A DNA stretch of 64,000 nt from Gilvimarinus sp. DA14 (lineage in GTDB: Bacteria; Pseudomonadota; Gammaproteobacteria; Pseudomonadales; Cellvibrionaceae). Location of the stretch: assembly GCF_024204685.1 (NCBI RefSeq), contig NZ_CP100350.1, forward strand, positions 806,001 to 870,000, read 5' to 3'. Position 1 is the stretch's first letter. Each line of letters opens with the position of its first letter. The position numbers and the translations under genes are program-made. The notes below the pieces were generated by a model that had not been told where the DNA came from, ran no database searches, and saw only the letters and a list, made by a program, of their open reading frames with translations. This document shows positions 40,094-49,664 of this stretch, piece by piece.

Positions 40094-42820
40094 TCAGGGC
40101 AGATTAAATCCTACTCCCTTTAGCTGGTAGAGCCCTCGGTAAGCCTCCATACTGCCGAAAGAGTCTAAATTTATCGGCCTGGGGGCAAACAATTGCTTGA
40201 TATAACGCTCCACGGATGAGGAGTTAAGCGCCGCCACCGCTGTGCGTTCATCGCCGCGATAGCCTTTGCGCAACTCCTGCCAGAGTGAGTTCGAGAGCTC
40301 AAATTCGCTATGGCCCTGCCCCTGGTGCCGCCAACGGCGTTTGATAACCGCCAGCTTTGAGCCAATGTCCGGCTCAGCCAGACGCAGGCTAACAGCCTGC
40401 AACAGCGCCTCCACCGGCACCTCGGCAGAGGCAGCCAGGCGCAGACCCGGGCGTCCCGCCAGAGGGGCCGTGTGAGCGCGCACAGCAATTGGCGGGCTCA
40501 GTTGCTCACCAGCTTCATTAACTTGAGAGACCAGCTCACCGTCAATCAATTGCGCCAAAGCGCTGGTAAATACCCGGTCGCGCTCTTGATTGCCAGGCGC
40601 CTGCAGATAAACCTGCAGCTCTGTATCCCTCACGGTGGCAATAAGAGCGCCCTGCTCGGCCGTCAGCAGCTGAGCCGCCTCGGCACCCGGAGCATCCTTG
40701 GGCAGAAAGTAATACTCGGCAAGTGCTGTAAGGCGCTGCGCCTCCTGGCGATAAATATCGCCAGTAAAGAGCGACTCCAGCCGCAAGGCCTGAGGAATAC
40801 GGCGCACAGCATCTTCGCGCTGCCCGGCCAAGGCCTCAAGCAGATCGCTACGCGGCCAGGATGGCAAATAGTGCCATTGAGCTATCTGATCGAAATAGAT
40901 CGGGTGCAGCATTTCGCTACCGCCTTTACTCAGGCTCGCAACCAATGCATCGCGGGCCTGCTGCCAGCGCTCCAGCAACGGCCAGGGATCAGTGTACACC
41001 TGCCCCATCCTATTCAACATTAAACCTAACTGGGTGTTGTAACCGGCCAGCTGGATATCCAGCCCCAGAGGGTGCGCGAGCAGTCGGTAATCGGCACCGG
41101 CGACCTGCGCGTCGTATAAAGCCTCATCCAGCGCATCGCGGTACAAGCGCGACCAGATTAACCCCCGCGCCGCCGCCTCGGCATCCGCGCTCGGCCTGTT
41201 GAAGATCAGACGCAAATGCACGCTGGCGGTAGGCGTATTGGTATTCGCCGGACGAAAGTACCACGCCTGCAATGTCGGCTTTTGCGCCAAGACATCAACT
41301 CCGTCAGTTCTGGCGCCACCCAGCAGGGAGGTTTCTTTCATGCTCAGGCGCTTGGGTACAAAATTGTTGCTTTCGGGAAAGGCGAGCTTGCGCTTAACCG
41401 ACAGTTTAATATCGGGGTAGGTCTCACCAGCGTCGCTTGCGGTAAAACGGGTACGGGTGACTACGGTTTGACGGCCACCCGTCAATCTCTCTACAGGATG
41501 CAGCAGCAACGCATTATCACTGCGCAAAGCGTCGACAAAAGCGCGGTTGAGCTTTTCATCGTAAGCCCCATACTGGTAGGGGGCAAAAAGAACATTTTCC
41601 GCGTCTACGTGATGCAGGCGGCGGGCTAACAATAGGGGCGAGCGCGCTTGCTCCCAGTCGTGATAGCGAAACTCATACTCAGCCGACTGCGCCAGCTCGT
41701 CAAAACGCCAGGCTTTAAGCCCCTTCTGGCGAATCTGATCCAGCTGATAGAACACCAGTGCGGCAATTTGATCGCGAGCCTTGCTGCCCAGCTCGGTCAG
41801 ACGCACGGTTACCGTGTAAACGCCCTGATTCTCGGTCAGCTCACTAAACCCGGTATCGATGCTATCAGCCCAGCCCAAGGAGCGCAGCAGCGCCACCAAG
41901 CTACCCTCACCGCGATGCTGCAACAGGTAAGAAACCAGTTTATAAGGTTTGGTCGTGCCGCGAAAAGACTCCAACTGCACCGGAAAGTGCAGCTGCAATT
42001 GAGGCTCGGCATCCAGCTCCGCCTGTACCGAAAGGGGCAAATCTTCGCTATCGACCCTGGCCTCAATATCAACCTCAGTGGCTTGCGGCGCAGGCGGTAA
42101 CTGACCCACGCCTTGCCGTAGCGCACTCTCCAGGCTGTCGAGTGGTGCCGAGGTGCGCACCACGAGGCTCGCCCGCGCAGGCCGGTAATAGCGCTGGGTA
42201 AAGCTCTGTAGGTCCTCAGCGATATGTTCTAGCTGTACCAGGCTTGCTGAAGGCGTGACCAGCACGCCAGGACTCTGCGGTTTGCGCAACAACAGGGTGT
42301 TAAGGATATCGCTGCGCCTGTCATCGGCGCTGATCGCCTTAGCCGCGCGCATTTCATCGGCCAGATTTTGCTGCGCACGCGCAATGTCAGCCTGTGCCGG
42401 TGCGTAACCCGACAGAATGGCTGCGACATCAGCAACTGGCGCATTTCCTGAGCGATGGAACACAAAATGCGTGTAGAGATTATCGGTTTGCGCCTCCCAG
42501 TCGCGTCTCGCACTGGCGCTAGTCACGCTAAGAGCGGCAAGACGGGCAAGATCGGGAACCTGAACAGGATCGTGCAGACTACCGGCATTGATACTGAGCA
42601 CCCAGGTGGGCGCCCCTGTGTCTCGAATCAGCAGTACCTGCAAGCCATTGGCAAATCGCAGCGCTCGGTACTCGCGCGGGTCATACTCACTGTGGCGCAC
42701 AGCTACGGCAATATCGTCCTGTGAACTGGCGGTTTCAACTTGTGCCTGAACGGGCCCCACGCTTACCAACGCGCAAGTGAACAAGACCCACAACCACTGC
42801 CGGACCACCACTGGGGTCAA
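40094..42820 (-). CDS. Secreted M16-family (insulinase-like) protein lacking the zinc motif
   Basis: A 908-residue protein with a signal peptide (about residues 1-26, cut after VQA). The M16 fold shows in LRFANGLQVLLIRD, SINAGSLHDP and the four-domain length. Where active members have HxxEH in GLAHFLEH, this protein reads DLARLAAL (about 91-98), so both His and the Glu are missing; a downstream Glu (LADEMRAA) remains. It is thus probably a non-catalytic pseudopeptidase, perhaps a chaperone or binding protein in the periplasm. It overlaps the PerM gene by four bases and is followed by about 284 bp without a gene before aceE. Confidence 0.85.
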   Translation of the reverse strand: MTPVVVRQWLWVLFTCALVSVGPVQAQVETASSQDDIAVAVRHSEYDPREYRALRFANGLQVLLIRDTGAPTWVLSINAGSLHDPVQVPDLARLAALSVTSASARRDWEAQTDNLYTHFVFHRSGNAPVADVAAILSGYAPAQADIARAQQNLADEMRAAKAISADDRRSDILNTLLLRKPQSPGVLVTPSASLVQLEHIAEDLQSFTQRYYRPARASLVVRTSAPLDSLESALRQGVGQLPPAPQATEVDIEARVDSEDLPLSVQAELDAEPQLQLHFPVQLESFRGTTKPYKLVSYLLQHRGEGSLVALLRSLGWADSIDTGFSELTENQGVYTVTVRLTELGSKARDQIAALVFYQLDQIRQKGLKAWRFDELAQSAEYEFRYHDWEQARSPLLLARRLHHVDAENVLFAPYQYGAYDEKLNRAFVDALRSDNALLLHPVERLTGGRQTVVTRTRFTASDAGETYPDIKLSVKRKLAFPESNNFVPKRLSMKETSLLGGARTDGVDVLAQKPTLQAWYFRPANTNTPTASVHLRLIFNRPSADAEAAARGLIWSRLYRDALDEALYDAQVAGADYRLLAHPLGLDIQLAGYNTQLGLMLNRMGQVYTDPWPLLERWQQARDALVASLSKGGSEMLHPIYFDQIAQWHYLPSWPRSDLLEALAGQREDAVRRIPQALRLESLFTGDIYRQEAQRLTALAEYYFLPKDAPGAEAAQLLTAEQGALIATVRDTELQVYLQAPGNQERDRVFTSALAQLIDGELVSQVNEAGEQLSPPIAVRAHTAPLAGRPGLRLAASAEVPVEALLQAVSLRLAEPDIGSKLAVIKRRWRHQGQGHSEFELSNSLWQELRKGYRGDERTAVAALNSSSVERYIKQLFAPRPINLDSFGSMEAYRGLYQLKGVGFNLP

Positions 42821-43902
42821 ACCTCTTCTCCGGCGTGTGGGTGTTGCGCTTCTTGTACCCCGATGGGCCAGGCGTACAGAATCGCTTTAACCAGGGTGGC
42901 CAAAGGAATGGCAAAAAATACCCCCCAAAACCCCCACAGGCCACCGAATACCAGCACCGCCATAATAATCGCCACCGGGTGCAGATTCACCGCCTCGGAA
43001 AACAACAGCGGTACCAGTACGTTGCCATCCAGCGCCTGAATAATGCCGTAGGCGAGCATCAGGTAAAAGAACTCCGAACTCCAACCCCACTGAAAAAAAC
43101 CAATCATCGCCACCGGCAAGGTGACCACCGCAGCGCCTATGTAGGGAATGACCACCGATAAGCCCACGGCGATTGCCAGCAGTGCGGCATAGTTAACCCC
43201 GAGCAGAGTGAACACCAAGTAAGAAACGGCGCCGACAATTAAAATTTCGATCGCCTTGCCGCGCACATAATTGGCAATTTGCTGGTTCATTTCCTGCCAG
43301 ATCTTGCTCATAACCGGCCGCTTGTGGGGCAAAAAGCTCCCCACCCAGTTGACGATCAGCGAGCTGTCTTTAAGGAAAAAGAACACTAAAATGGGCACCA
43401 GAACAAAATACACCAGCATGGTCACCAGCACCGGCAAACTGCTTACCGAAAAGCTCAATACGCTTTGACCAAAACGCCCAAGCTCGGCGGCCGTCACTGA
43501 GATCAGCTCCTCGACCTGAGACTCGCTGATCAAGTTGGGATAGTTTTGCGGCAGCAATAACAATAACTCTTGCCACTCGCCCAGCATACGCGGCAGCTCG
43601 GCAACAAAACGCGCCGACTGATGCCAGATAACGGGCAGCAGCACCAGCACAATGGAGGCCAGTATAGCGATCAGTAAGATAGAGGTAAGGGTAACCGCAA
43701 GCCAGTGTGGCGCCCCCCAGCTGCGCAATCGTACCACCACGCCCTGCATTAAAAAGGCGATAATCACACTGGCAATCATGGGCGCCAGCACCGTACCCAG
43801 GGTAAGCAGAATAATTAAACTGGTGGCAATCAATACCACCAACAGCACCGCCTCTTCGTCGGAAAAGTAGCGGTCAATCCAGCCGCGAAAAACCTTTAGC
43901 AT
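42817..43902 (-). CDS. perM: AI-2E/PerM-family permease
   Basis: A 361-residue inner-membrane protein of the AI-2 exporter/PerM family, with about seven to eight membrane helices. The middle has the family loop FFLKDSSLIVNWVGSFLPHKRP, and the C-terminal part carries VIPYIGAAVVTLPVAMIGF and ALDGNVLVPLLFSEAVNLHPV. Members export small molecules or act as ion antiporters; the substrate here is open. It starts 9 bp after tusA and overlaps the M16 gene. Confidence 0.88.
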   Translation of the reverse strand: MLKVFRGWIDRYFSDEEAVLLVVLIATSLIILLTLGTVLAPMIASVIIAFLMQGVVVRLRSWGAPHWLAVTLTSILLIAILASIVLVLLPVIWHQSARFVAELPRMLGEWQELLLLLPQNYPNLISESQVEELISVTAAELGRFGQSVLSFSVSSLPVLVTMLVYFVLVPILVFFFLKDSSLIVNWVGSFLPHKRPVMSKIWQEMNQQIANYVRGKAIEILIVGAVSYLVFTLLGVNYAALLAIAVGLSVVIPYIGAAVVTLPVAMIGFFQWGWSSEFFYLMLAYGIIQALDGNVLVPLLFSEAVNLHPVAIIMAVLVFGGLWGFWGVFFAIPLATLVKAILYAWPIGVQEAQHPHAGEEV

Positions 43903-43911
43903 ACTCTTCCC

Positions 43912-44184
43912 TTACGGCCTGGGGCCGGCTTCGCCTTTGCGTACAACATGATAGTAAACCCCCTGCTCCTGCCACTGCTGTAACAGCTCGTGAGCGGTTA
44001 AATCCACATAGGCGCGAAAATCTCTCACAGAGCCCTGGTCGGTCGCCAACACCTGCAACACGGCGCCGACAGGCATCTTATGTAACGCCTGTTTCGCGCG
44101 CAGCAGGGGCATGGGGCAGGATAGATCGCGGGCATCCAGAATTTCATCCACGCGAGCGGAACTGCTGCTGGTAATCTCGGTCAT
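43912..44184 (-). CDS. tusA: TusA sulfurtransferase-family protein
   Basis: A 90-residue protein with the TusA/SirA signature LDARDLSCPMPLLRAK; Cys23 would carry persulfide sulfur. TusA relays sulfur from IscS for 2-thiouridine and other pathways, and an IscS-type enzyme is encoded in the suf operon of this window. It lies upstream of and close to perM and is divergent from bepA. Confidence 0.92.
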   Translation of the reverse strand: MTEITSSSSARVDEILDARDLSCPMPLLRAKQALHKMPVGAVLQVLATDQGSVRDFRAYVDLTAHELLQQWQEQGVYYHVVRKGEAGPRP

Positions 44185-44386
44185 AGGCTCGACTTACAGT
44201 AACGATTAAAACGGCTAACCACATAGAGACGCCCGCAACACCTCTCGGCCCTGCGGGACGAGACATGCTATTGAACAATCCGCCCGTGCACAAGTACATA
44301 ATCCCGCCTGACTAGTGGTAACATGCGCTCAGCCCGCCCGGCGGTATCGGCGATGCAGCGGGCGTACAACGGAGTTTAGAGCCCAA

Positions 44387-45823
44387 GTGAAACGCAAAAT
44401 TACCTGTGCACTGCTGTCACTCACTCTCGCACTGCCCATAGCCCCGGCAAGTGGCAACGATTTGAATCTGCCGGATTTCGGCGACACCTCATCGGGTATT
44501 GTGTCCTTCCAAGAAGAGCAGCGCCTGGGCGAGCTGTTTATGCGCAGCTACCGCAGCCAGATACCCACGTCATCCGATCCATTGCTGATTCGCTACCTCG
44601 AAACCCTGATTGGCCAGCTCGCCCAGCACAGCGAACTGCGCAACCGCAACTTTCACTTAATCGTGGCCGAAAACCCCACCATGAACGCTTTTGCCGCACC
44701 GGGCAATATTATCGGCGTGCATACGGGTCTGTTTCTCTATTCACAGAACGAGGCGCAGCTGGCCTCGGTACTCACCCACGAACTGGCCCACTTAAGCCAG
44801 CGCCACTACGCGCGCCGTTTGGAGCAGCAGCGCAATATGACCCTGCCCTTTTACACCGCCTTGCTGGCCAGCTTGGTGTTGGCCGCCAGCGGCAGTGGCG
44901 ATGGCGGTATGGCGGCGATGGCCGCCACCCAGGCAGCGGCGGCCGATGCCCAGCTGCGCTTTAGCCGCCAGAATGAGCAGGAAGCGGACCGCTTAGGTAT
45001 TGAGACACTGATACAGGCGGGCTATGACCCCTATGCCGCGGCCGATATGTTTGAACAGATGCTGCGTGCATCACGCTACTCGCGCCGCCCGCCCGACTTT
45101 TTGCTAACCCACCCGGTTACCGAAAGCCGGGTGGCCGATGCCCGCGCCCGCGCCATGCGCTACCCACGCACCTTAAAAGAGGACAGCCTGGAGTTTCATT
45201 TAATGCGCGCCCGTGTTCGCGTGCTGCAAGCCGAAAGCCCGCAGCGCGCGGTGCAGCAATTTACCGGTGAGCTGGAAGGCGACAGTTTATCGGACGACGC
45301 CAGCCGCTACGGCCTGGCGCTCGCTTACTCACGCGCGGGCAACGCCAGCAAAGCGCGCGAAGCCTTTGCCCCACTGTGGCAGAAGGACTCGTCGCGCCTG
45401 ACTTATCAAGTAATGGATATTGATATTGATATTGCCGCCAAGCAATACGATAAAGCCCTGGAAAAACTGCAGACGGGTTTGCGCAAACTACCCAACTACT
45501 ACCCGTTTATCGTGCGCTACGCCGAGGCCTTGATGGACTCGGGCCGCTACCAGAGCTGCGCCGATTATCTATCGCAAGTGGTGCGCGATCGCGATGACGA
45601 CCCCTACCTTTGGTATTTACTGGCGGAGGTGGAAGGCCTTGCCGGCGATGTATTGGGCGTGCACGAGGCGCGGGCCGAGTACTTTATTCAGATAGGCATT
45701 TACGATAAAGCGATTATTCAGCTGCGCAACGCCCTGAAACTGACCAACGATAACTACAAAACCGCACTGCTAACCGAAAGGCTGCGCTACGTCGAGAAAC
45801 TAAGGTCCGAGCTGAATTATTAA
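44387..45823 (+). CDS. bepA: BepA-type periplasmic M48 metalloprotease/chaperone
   Basis: A 478-residue protein with a signal peptide (about residues 1-22), an M48 protease domain with HELAH at 131-135 and the third ligand Glu in QNEQEADRLG, and a C-terminal TPR region (about 265-470). BepA degrades or rescues LptD and BAM substrates. The start is taken as GTG at 44387, because it gives a clean signal peptide (MKRKITCALLSLTLALP) and the family length; a GTG at 44315 would put 24 extra residues before it. It is convergent with slyX. Confidence 0.92.
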   Translation: MKRKITCALLSLTLALPIAPASGNDLNLPDFGDTSSGIVSFQEEQRLGELFMRSYRSQIPTSSDPLLIRYLETLIGQLAQHSELRNRNFHLIVAENPTMNAFAAPGNIIGVHTGLFLYSQNEAQLASVLTHELAHLSQRHYARRLEQQRNMTLPFYTALLASLVLAASGSGDGGMAAMAATQAAAADAQLRFSRQNEQEADRLGIETLIQAGYDPYAAADMFEQMLRASRYSRRPPDFLLTHPVTESRVADARARAMRYPRTLKEDSLEFHLMRARVRVLQAESPQRAVQQFTGELEGDSLSDDASRYGLALAYSRAGNASKAREAFAPLWQKDSSRLTYQVMDIDIDIAAKQYDKALEKLQTGLRKLPNYYPFIVRYAEALMDSGRYQSCADYLSQVVRDRDDDPYLWYLLAEVEGLAGDVLGVHEARAEYFIQIGIYDKAIIQLRNALKLTNDNYKTALLTERLRYVEKLRSELNY

Positions 45824-45853
45824 GGCATTAGGAAAGTATCTGACAGCCAGGCT

Positions 45854-46063
45854 TTAGTAATGCGGCGGGACCTCACTCGCCGCAGTCGCTGTACTCTGCT
45901 GTGCATCGTAAGCCATGTCGTCCAGCTTTTTAGCCAGACGCGTCAGCGCATCGGTAAGCGCTTCTATCTGGCGATCCTGGCGTGCGACAATCGCGTTTAA
46001 TTCGCTCAAGGTGTCCTCCTGAAACGCTAAACGGCTCTGTAAATCTTCAATTTCTGTGCTCAT
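45854..46063 (-). CDS. slyX: SlyX family protein
   Basis: A 69-residue coiled-coil protein with the SlyX pattern IEDLQSRLAFQEDTLSELNAIVARQDRQI. The function is unknown. It follows the serine hydrolase by 6 bp on the same strand. Confidence 0.9.
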   Translation of the reverse strand: MSTEIEDLQSRLAFQEDTLSELNAIVARQDRQIEALTDALTRLAKKLDDMAYDAQQSTATAASEVPPHY

Positions 46064-46069
46064 TTGGCT

Positions 46070-47266
46070 TTATACCTCTATGCGATCAATTGCGGCGATA
46101 AGTCGCTGCGCCCTGGCGTCAATCAGCAGGCTTTGGCCGAGCCTTGCGGTGACATAACCAAAACCAATACCCCTGTGCGGGTCGGCGTAGCCCAGGCTGC
46201 CGCCCGCCCCCGGGTGCCCAAAACCCTGCATACTGCCGTAACGGCAATCGTCCACATCCCGCGACAGCATCACACCCAAGCCAAAGCGCAAGGGAACGCC
46301 CAGCACCGCATCCTTGGCGCTGCTGGACTCGGCGCCAAGCTCGCCCAGGGTGTCTTGTCCCAGCCAGTCACTGCGGTGTAGCAGCGCATCGTAAAAACGC
46401 GCCAGAGATTTTGCATCCGTATGGCAGTTGGCCGCCGGAATACAGGCGCTGCGCCAAGCCTCAGTGTTGGTGCTGTTCATCAAGGTCATCGGGTTGGTAA
46501 ACGCGCGATTGGTGACACCGCGTGGGTCCGCCTTCATCAGCTGCCCCAGGGCAGCGCTGTTAGCCCCCTCGCTGGCCGAGCCCAAACTGCCCAATGGCTT
46601 TTTCAGTGGCGCGACATCGGCAAGCGCACCTTGGCGCTCGGCGGGCACACCGCAAAAGGCGTTTAGGCCCAGCGGCTCGACAACTTCAGCCTGAAACACC
46701 TCGGCGTAGCTAGCCGCGCCTACTGCCCTGCCAGCGCCCACAGCTTTACAAGCAAGAGTCGCAAGAATCCAGCCATATAAAAACGGCGAGTAGCCCTGCT
46801 TTGTGCCCGGCTCCCACCAGGGCGTCTCATAGGCCAGCAACCCTTCGATGCCGGGGAAATCGTAAATCACCGGGTCTTTCACCCGCGGATGAAAAGCGCT
46901 CAACCCGCTGGTGTGATTCAGTATCTGACGCAGGGTAATGGCTTCTTTACCGCGGCTGGCAAATTCGGGCCAGTAATCCCCCACAGGCGCGTCAAGGCGT
47001 AACAAGCCCCGCTGCACCAGGCGCAGGATCACGGCGGCCACCAAAGGCTTACCCGCCGAAAACACATTGACGCAGGTATCCTCGCACCAGGGCTCGATAG
47101 CGCCTCGATCGCGGGTACCGGCACACACACTCAGCAAAGGCTCACCGCGCCGGTAAACCGACAGGGCCGCACCCTGCTCATCAAACTCGGTAAAGTTTTG
47201 CCGAAAAGCCTCTACCAGCGCCTCGGCACCCGGTTGCCACCGCCCTCTGATTTCAATATCCGTCAC
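46070..47266 (-). CDS. Serine hydrolase of the beta-lactamase/class C esterase family
   Basis: A 398-residue soluble enzyme with the SxxK motif at Ser70-Lys73 (VFSAGK), a Tyr-containing loop near GYSPFLYGW and the third motif FGHPGAGGS near the C-terminus. These belong to the penicillin-binding fold shared by class C beta-lactamases and EstB-type esterases. No signal peptide is seen, so an intracellular esterase is more likely than a beta-lactamase. It starts with GTG overlapping the cytochrome c stop (GTGA), so the two are coupled. Confidence 0.88.
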   Translation of the reverse strand: MTDIEIRGRWQPGAEALVEAFRQNFTEFDEQGAALSVYRRGEPLLSVCAGTRDRGAIEPWCEDTCVNVFSAGKPLVAAVILRLVQRGLLRLDAPVGDYWPEFASRGKEAITLRQILNHTSGLSAFHPRVKDPVIYDFPGIEGLLAYETPWWEPGTKQGYSPFLYGWILATLACKAVGAGRAVGAASYAEVFQAEVVEPLGLNAFCGVPAERQGALADVAPLKKPLGSLGSASEGANSAALGQLMKADPRGVTNRAFTNPMTLMNSTNTEAWRSACIPAANCHTDAKSLARFYDALLHRSDWLGQDTLGELGAESSSAKDAVLGVPLRFGLGVMLSRDVDDCRYGSMQGFGHPGAGGSLGYADPHRGIGFGYVTARLGQSLLIDARAQRLIAAIDRIEV

Positions 47267-47604
47267 CGGTCACCCCCGGGGCTTGGCTGGGCGGCAAAAT
47301 AAGCCGCTAGATGCTGCATATCAGTCTCACTTAAATTGACTGCCATGGCGTTCATCATCGGGTTTTGTCGCTGCTGGGATTTAAAAAGCTGGAGCTGCTC
47401 GACCATATAGTCTTCATCCAACCCCGCCAGAGACGGGTAAGACGCAACCCGTGACACGCCTTTGGGACCGTGACAACCGATACAAGCGCGGGCTTTCTTT
47501 GCCCCCATGGCGACAGGATCGACCGGCCCGGCATCCGCATCAGAAGTCGATGGTTCGCAGCCGGCCAAAGCAAACAAAGCCAGGGCAAGAAACAGCATTC
47601 GCAC
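47263..47604 (-). CDS. Class I cytochrome c lipoprotein
   Basis: A 113-residue c-type cytochrome. The N-terminus has a hydrophobic signal ending in ALAGC, a lipobox, so it should be anchored in a membrane on the periplasmic side. One haem site, CIGCHG, is followed by a C-terminal region with the likely axial Met (NPMMNAM). The start is taken as GTG at 47604, which lies 8 bases after GGAGGAG; an ATG two codons later is possible. It probably carries electrons in the periplasm; no redox partner is beside it. Confidence 0.88.
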   Translation of the reverse strand: MRMLFLALALFALAGCEPSTSDADAGPVDPVAMGAKKARACIGCHGPKGVSRVASYPSLAGLDEDYMVEQLQLFKSQQRQNPMMNAMAVNLSETDMQHLAAYFAAQPSPGGDR

Positions 47605-47690
47605 AGTGACAGCTCCTCCGGTTGAAAGTGACGGCATTATACAGATAATGCTCGGGTATACTTGAGAGCCAACTGAACACCGGAGACCCC

Positions 47691-48014
47691 ATGAGTAAAA
47701 ACTCCCGCCTGGTTTACTCCACCGACCAGGGCCGCATTAAAGAGCAACAACCCGAACCCGAAGCGCCCAGCGGTGACGGCATTGTGCGCATCTGGCGCGA
47801 GAGCAAAGGTCGCGGCGGCAAAGTGGTCAGCGCCGTAAAAGGACTGCCCCTGCAAGGCGCTGAATTAAAAGCCCTGGCGAAAAAACTCAAACAGGCCTGC
47901 GGCACTGGCGGCGCCGTAAAAGATGGTGTGATTGAAATTCAGGGCGACCACCGCGACACACTAAAAGCGGCGCTGGAAAAGGCGGGCTATCAGGTCAAGC
48001 TGGCTGGCGGCTAA
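47691..48014 (+). CDS. yciH: SUI1/YciH-family translation factor-like protein
   Basis: A 107-residue protein of the SUI1/eIF1 fold: GRGGKVVSAVKGLPLQG, LAKKLKQACGTGGAVKDGVIEIQGDHRD. Bacterial YciH acts as a regulatory homologue of eIF1 and can affect start-codon selection. It is monocistronic and divergent from the cytochrome c gene. Confidence 0.95.
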   Translation: MSKNSRLVYSTDQGRIKEQQPEPEAPSGDGIVRIWRESKGRGGKVVSAVKGLPLQGAELKALAKKLKQACGTGGAVKDGVIEIQGDHRDTLKAALEKAGYQVKLAGG

Positions 48015-48108
48015 ACCCTAGCCACAACAAACCAATGGCGCGCTTTTTGCTCTACAGGCCTTAATGCATACTAACGCCATTATTCTGACAGCTTGATTCG
48101 AGGCCTTC

Positions 48109-48648
48109 ATGGAAACCAGCTTGGTCTACTCATTTTTCGACACTGCCCTAAAAGTAGGCCTTGGCGCCGTTGTCGCCGTTGCCACCCAGTGGTGGTGGAG
48201 CCGGCGCAACCAAAATCCGGGGCCGCGCTCGCTGCGCGAACAAAAACGCCTGGATGTCCTGGAAGAAACCTCGAATTTCGTCGGCAAGGTCACCCACTGC
48301 TTCAGCAAATACGCCTCGCTCGCCACCGAATCGGTAGAGTTCGGCGAACGCTGGCCCGCCGAGCGCAAAATGGAGCTGGCGCAAGTAAGCGAAGAGCTGG
48401 TAGCCAGCTTTCAAAAAATGGCCGACGCCGAAGCCAAACTTTTAATGCTGGGTGAAAAAAACCTGGAGCGCAGTTTAAAGATTTACGCCGGACAAATCGT
48501 CGCCTTCCGCCGCCAGGTATACGCCGGGCGTAAAGACATCACCAGCGAACAGGCCACCGCCCTGCGTCAGGGAGTGCTGCAAGCGCGGGAGAGTTTTTAC
48601 GATATGTTGAGCCGGAAGTACGACAAGGTTTTGTCGGGAACAGGTTAG
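48109..48648 (+). CDS. Orphan protein with N-terminal membrane anchor
   Basis: A 179-residue protein of unknown function. One membrane helix lies at about residues 6-27 (FFDTALKVGLGAVVAVATQ), followed by a basic stretch (WWWSRRNQ) and a long helical, charged cytoplasmic part with no Cys-rich or catalytic motif. It is the last core-like gene before the accessory island, and a structured repeat begins 62 bp after it. Confidence 0.7.
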   Translation: METSLVYSFFDTALKVGLGAVVAVATQWWWSRRNQNPGPRSLREQKRLDVLEETSNFVGKVTHCFSKYASLATESVEFGERWPAERKMELAQVSEELVASFQKMADAEAKLLMLGEKNLERSLKIYAGQIVAFRRQVYAGRKDITSEQATALRQGVLQARESFYDMLSRKYDKVLSGTG

Positions 48649-48710
48649 TTTTTTTCGCCTTTGGCGTATTCGCTTTAAAAGGTTAAAACTTACGTTTTGT
48701 TTTTTGTTTG

Positions 48711-48960
48711 CCCGTGTCGCCGGGCGTGCGAGTTACTTTTTAGGGGCAAAAAGTAACCAAAAACCCTTCCCCGGAGATCCCGCCCTACGGGTTCCCTCAC
48801 TCCAGCCTGTTTTTGCGGGCCGCATCGACAGGCCGTCCCTGGCCTGACGATGCTTGCGCAAACGTCCTGTTTGCTTACCCCCAAAAAGCAGGCTTCCGTT
48901 CGGCGGGCTCTACGGGGCTAAGAACGGCACTTCGCAACCACGGCCTTCAACGATTGACGA
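48711..48960 (+). repeat. Structured repeat, copy A
   Basis: It starts with the hairpin GTTACTTTTT / AAAAAGTAAC (48732-48757). A long main stem follows (48805-48819 with 48878-48893). Inside it are two hairpins: CAGGCC/GGCCTG with loop GTCCCT (48829-48846), and GCAAAC/GTTTGC with loop GTCCT (48858-48874). The end carries GGCACTTCG. An inverted relative is at 54297-54649. The 312-bp gap has no supported gene. Confidence 0.85.
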
Positions 48961-49539
48961 TTATTGGGTCAAAGACGCAATTGCTTGTATATATAATTCA
49001 CCCTCGATACCTTGGACTCTAGACTTCAGGCTTTCTATGGTGTCTCCACGCAGGACTGGTACACTTTTCTGAAAAACAATTGGACCTTCATCATATTCCT
49101 CATTGATGATCTGTACCGTAGCTCCTGACACCTCATCCCCGGACTCCAGTACCGACCTATGAACTCTGTCACCATACAGTCCTTTGCCTCCATGCTTAGG
49201 TAATAATGAAGGATGGATGTTAAGAATTTTTCCATTAAAGCGGTTCAATGTTGCTGAGCCAATTTTTTTCATGTAACCGGAAAGAACTACAATGTCAGTT
49301 TTGGCTTCTTCTAACGCGAACTTTATTGCTAAGTCTTTCAAAAGCTCGTCGGGATGAGTATTCCCGCTAATGTGAGCAACTGGAATGTTATTCTCTATGC
49401 ACCACTCATATATTTCTGAATTTTTATTGTTGGTAATAATCACGCCAATTCGAGCATTCAACACTCCAGCTTCAGTAGCTTCGATAATTTTCTTCGCCGA
49501 ACTTCCCCCGTGCGAAGCTAAAAAGCTAACAACCTTCAT
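48961..49539 (-). CDS. PurN-like formyltransferase in the accessory island
   Basis: A 192-residue protein of the glycinamide ribonucleotide formyltransferase family. The catalytic triad is intact: Asn107, His109 (LNIHPSLLPKHGG) and Asp150 (EEYDEGPIV). The start at 49539 has AGAGGG at good spacing and gives MKVVSFLASHGG; a longer frame is unlikely. The chromosomal purN would normally sit beside purM, so this is probably a second, acquired enzyme. It could serve purine synthesis or formylate a nucleotide sugar or other amine. It is visibly richer in A+T than the core genes and lies between two structured repeats. Confidence 0.82.
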   Translation of the reverse strand: MKVVSFLASHGGSSAKKIIEATEAGVLNARIGVIITNNKNSEIYEWCIENNIPVAHISGNTHPDELLKDLAIKFALEEAKTDIVVLSGYMKKIGSATLNRFNGKILNIHPSLLPKHGGKGLYGDRVHRSVLESGDEVSGATVQIINEEYDEGPIVFQKSVPVLRGDTIESLKSRVQGIEGELYIQAIASLTQ

Positions 49540-49664
49540 ACTGAGCCCTCTTAAATTGATTTCCCCCGCCAAAAGTGGGCACTGTTTTAAATGAAAATAA
49601 GCGTATATTGATCTGCATAGGATCTTGATCTCGAAATAGATCTGACACCTTTTACTTATCAGGG

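Noticed and set aside
46070-47266. Naming the serine hydrolase a beta-lactamase
   Set aside because: There is no signal peptide, and the motifs fit EstB-type esterases at least as well. Resistance function is not supported.
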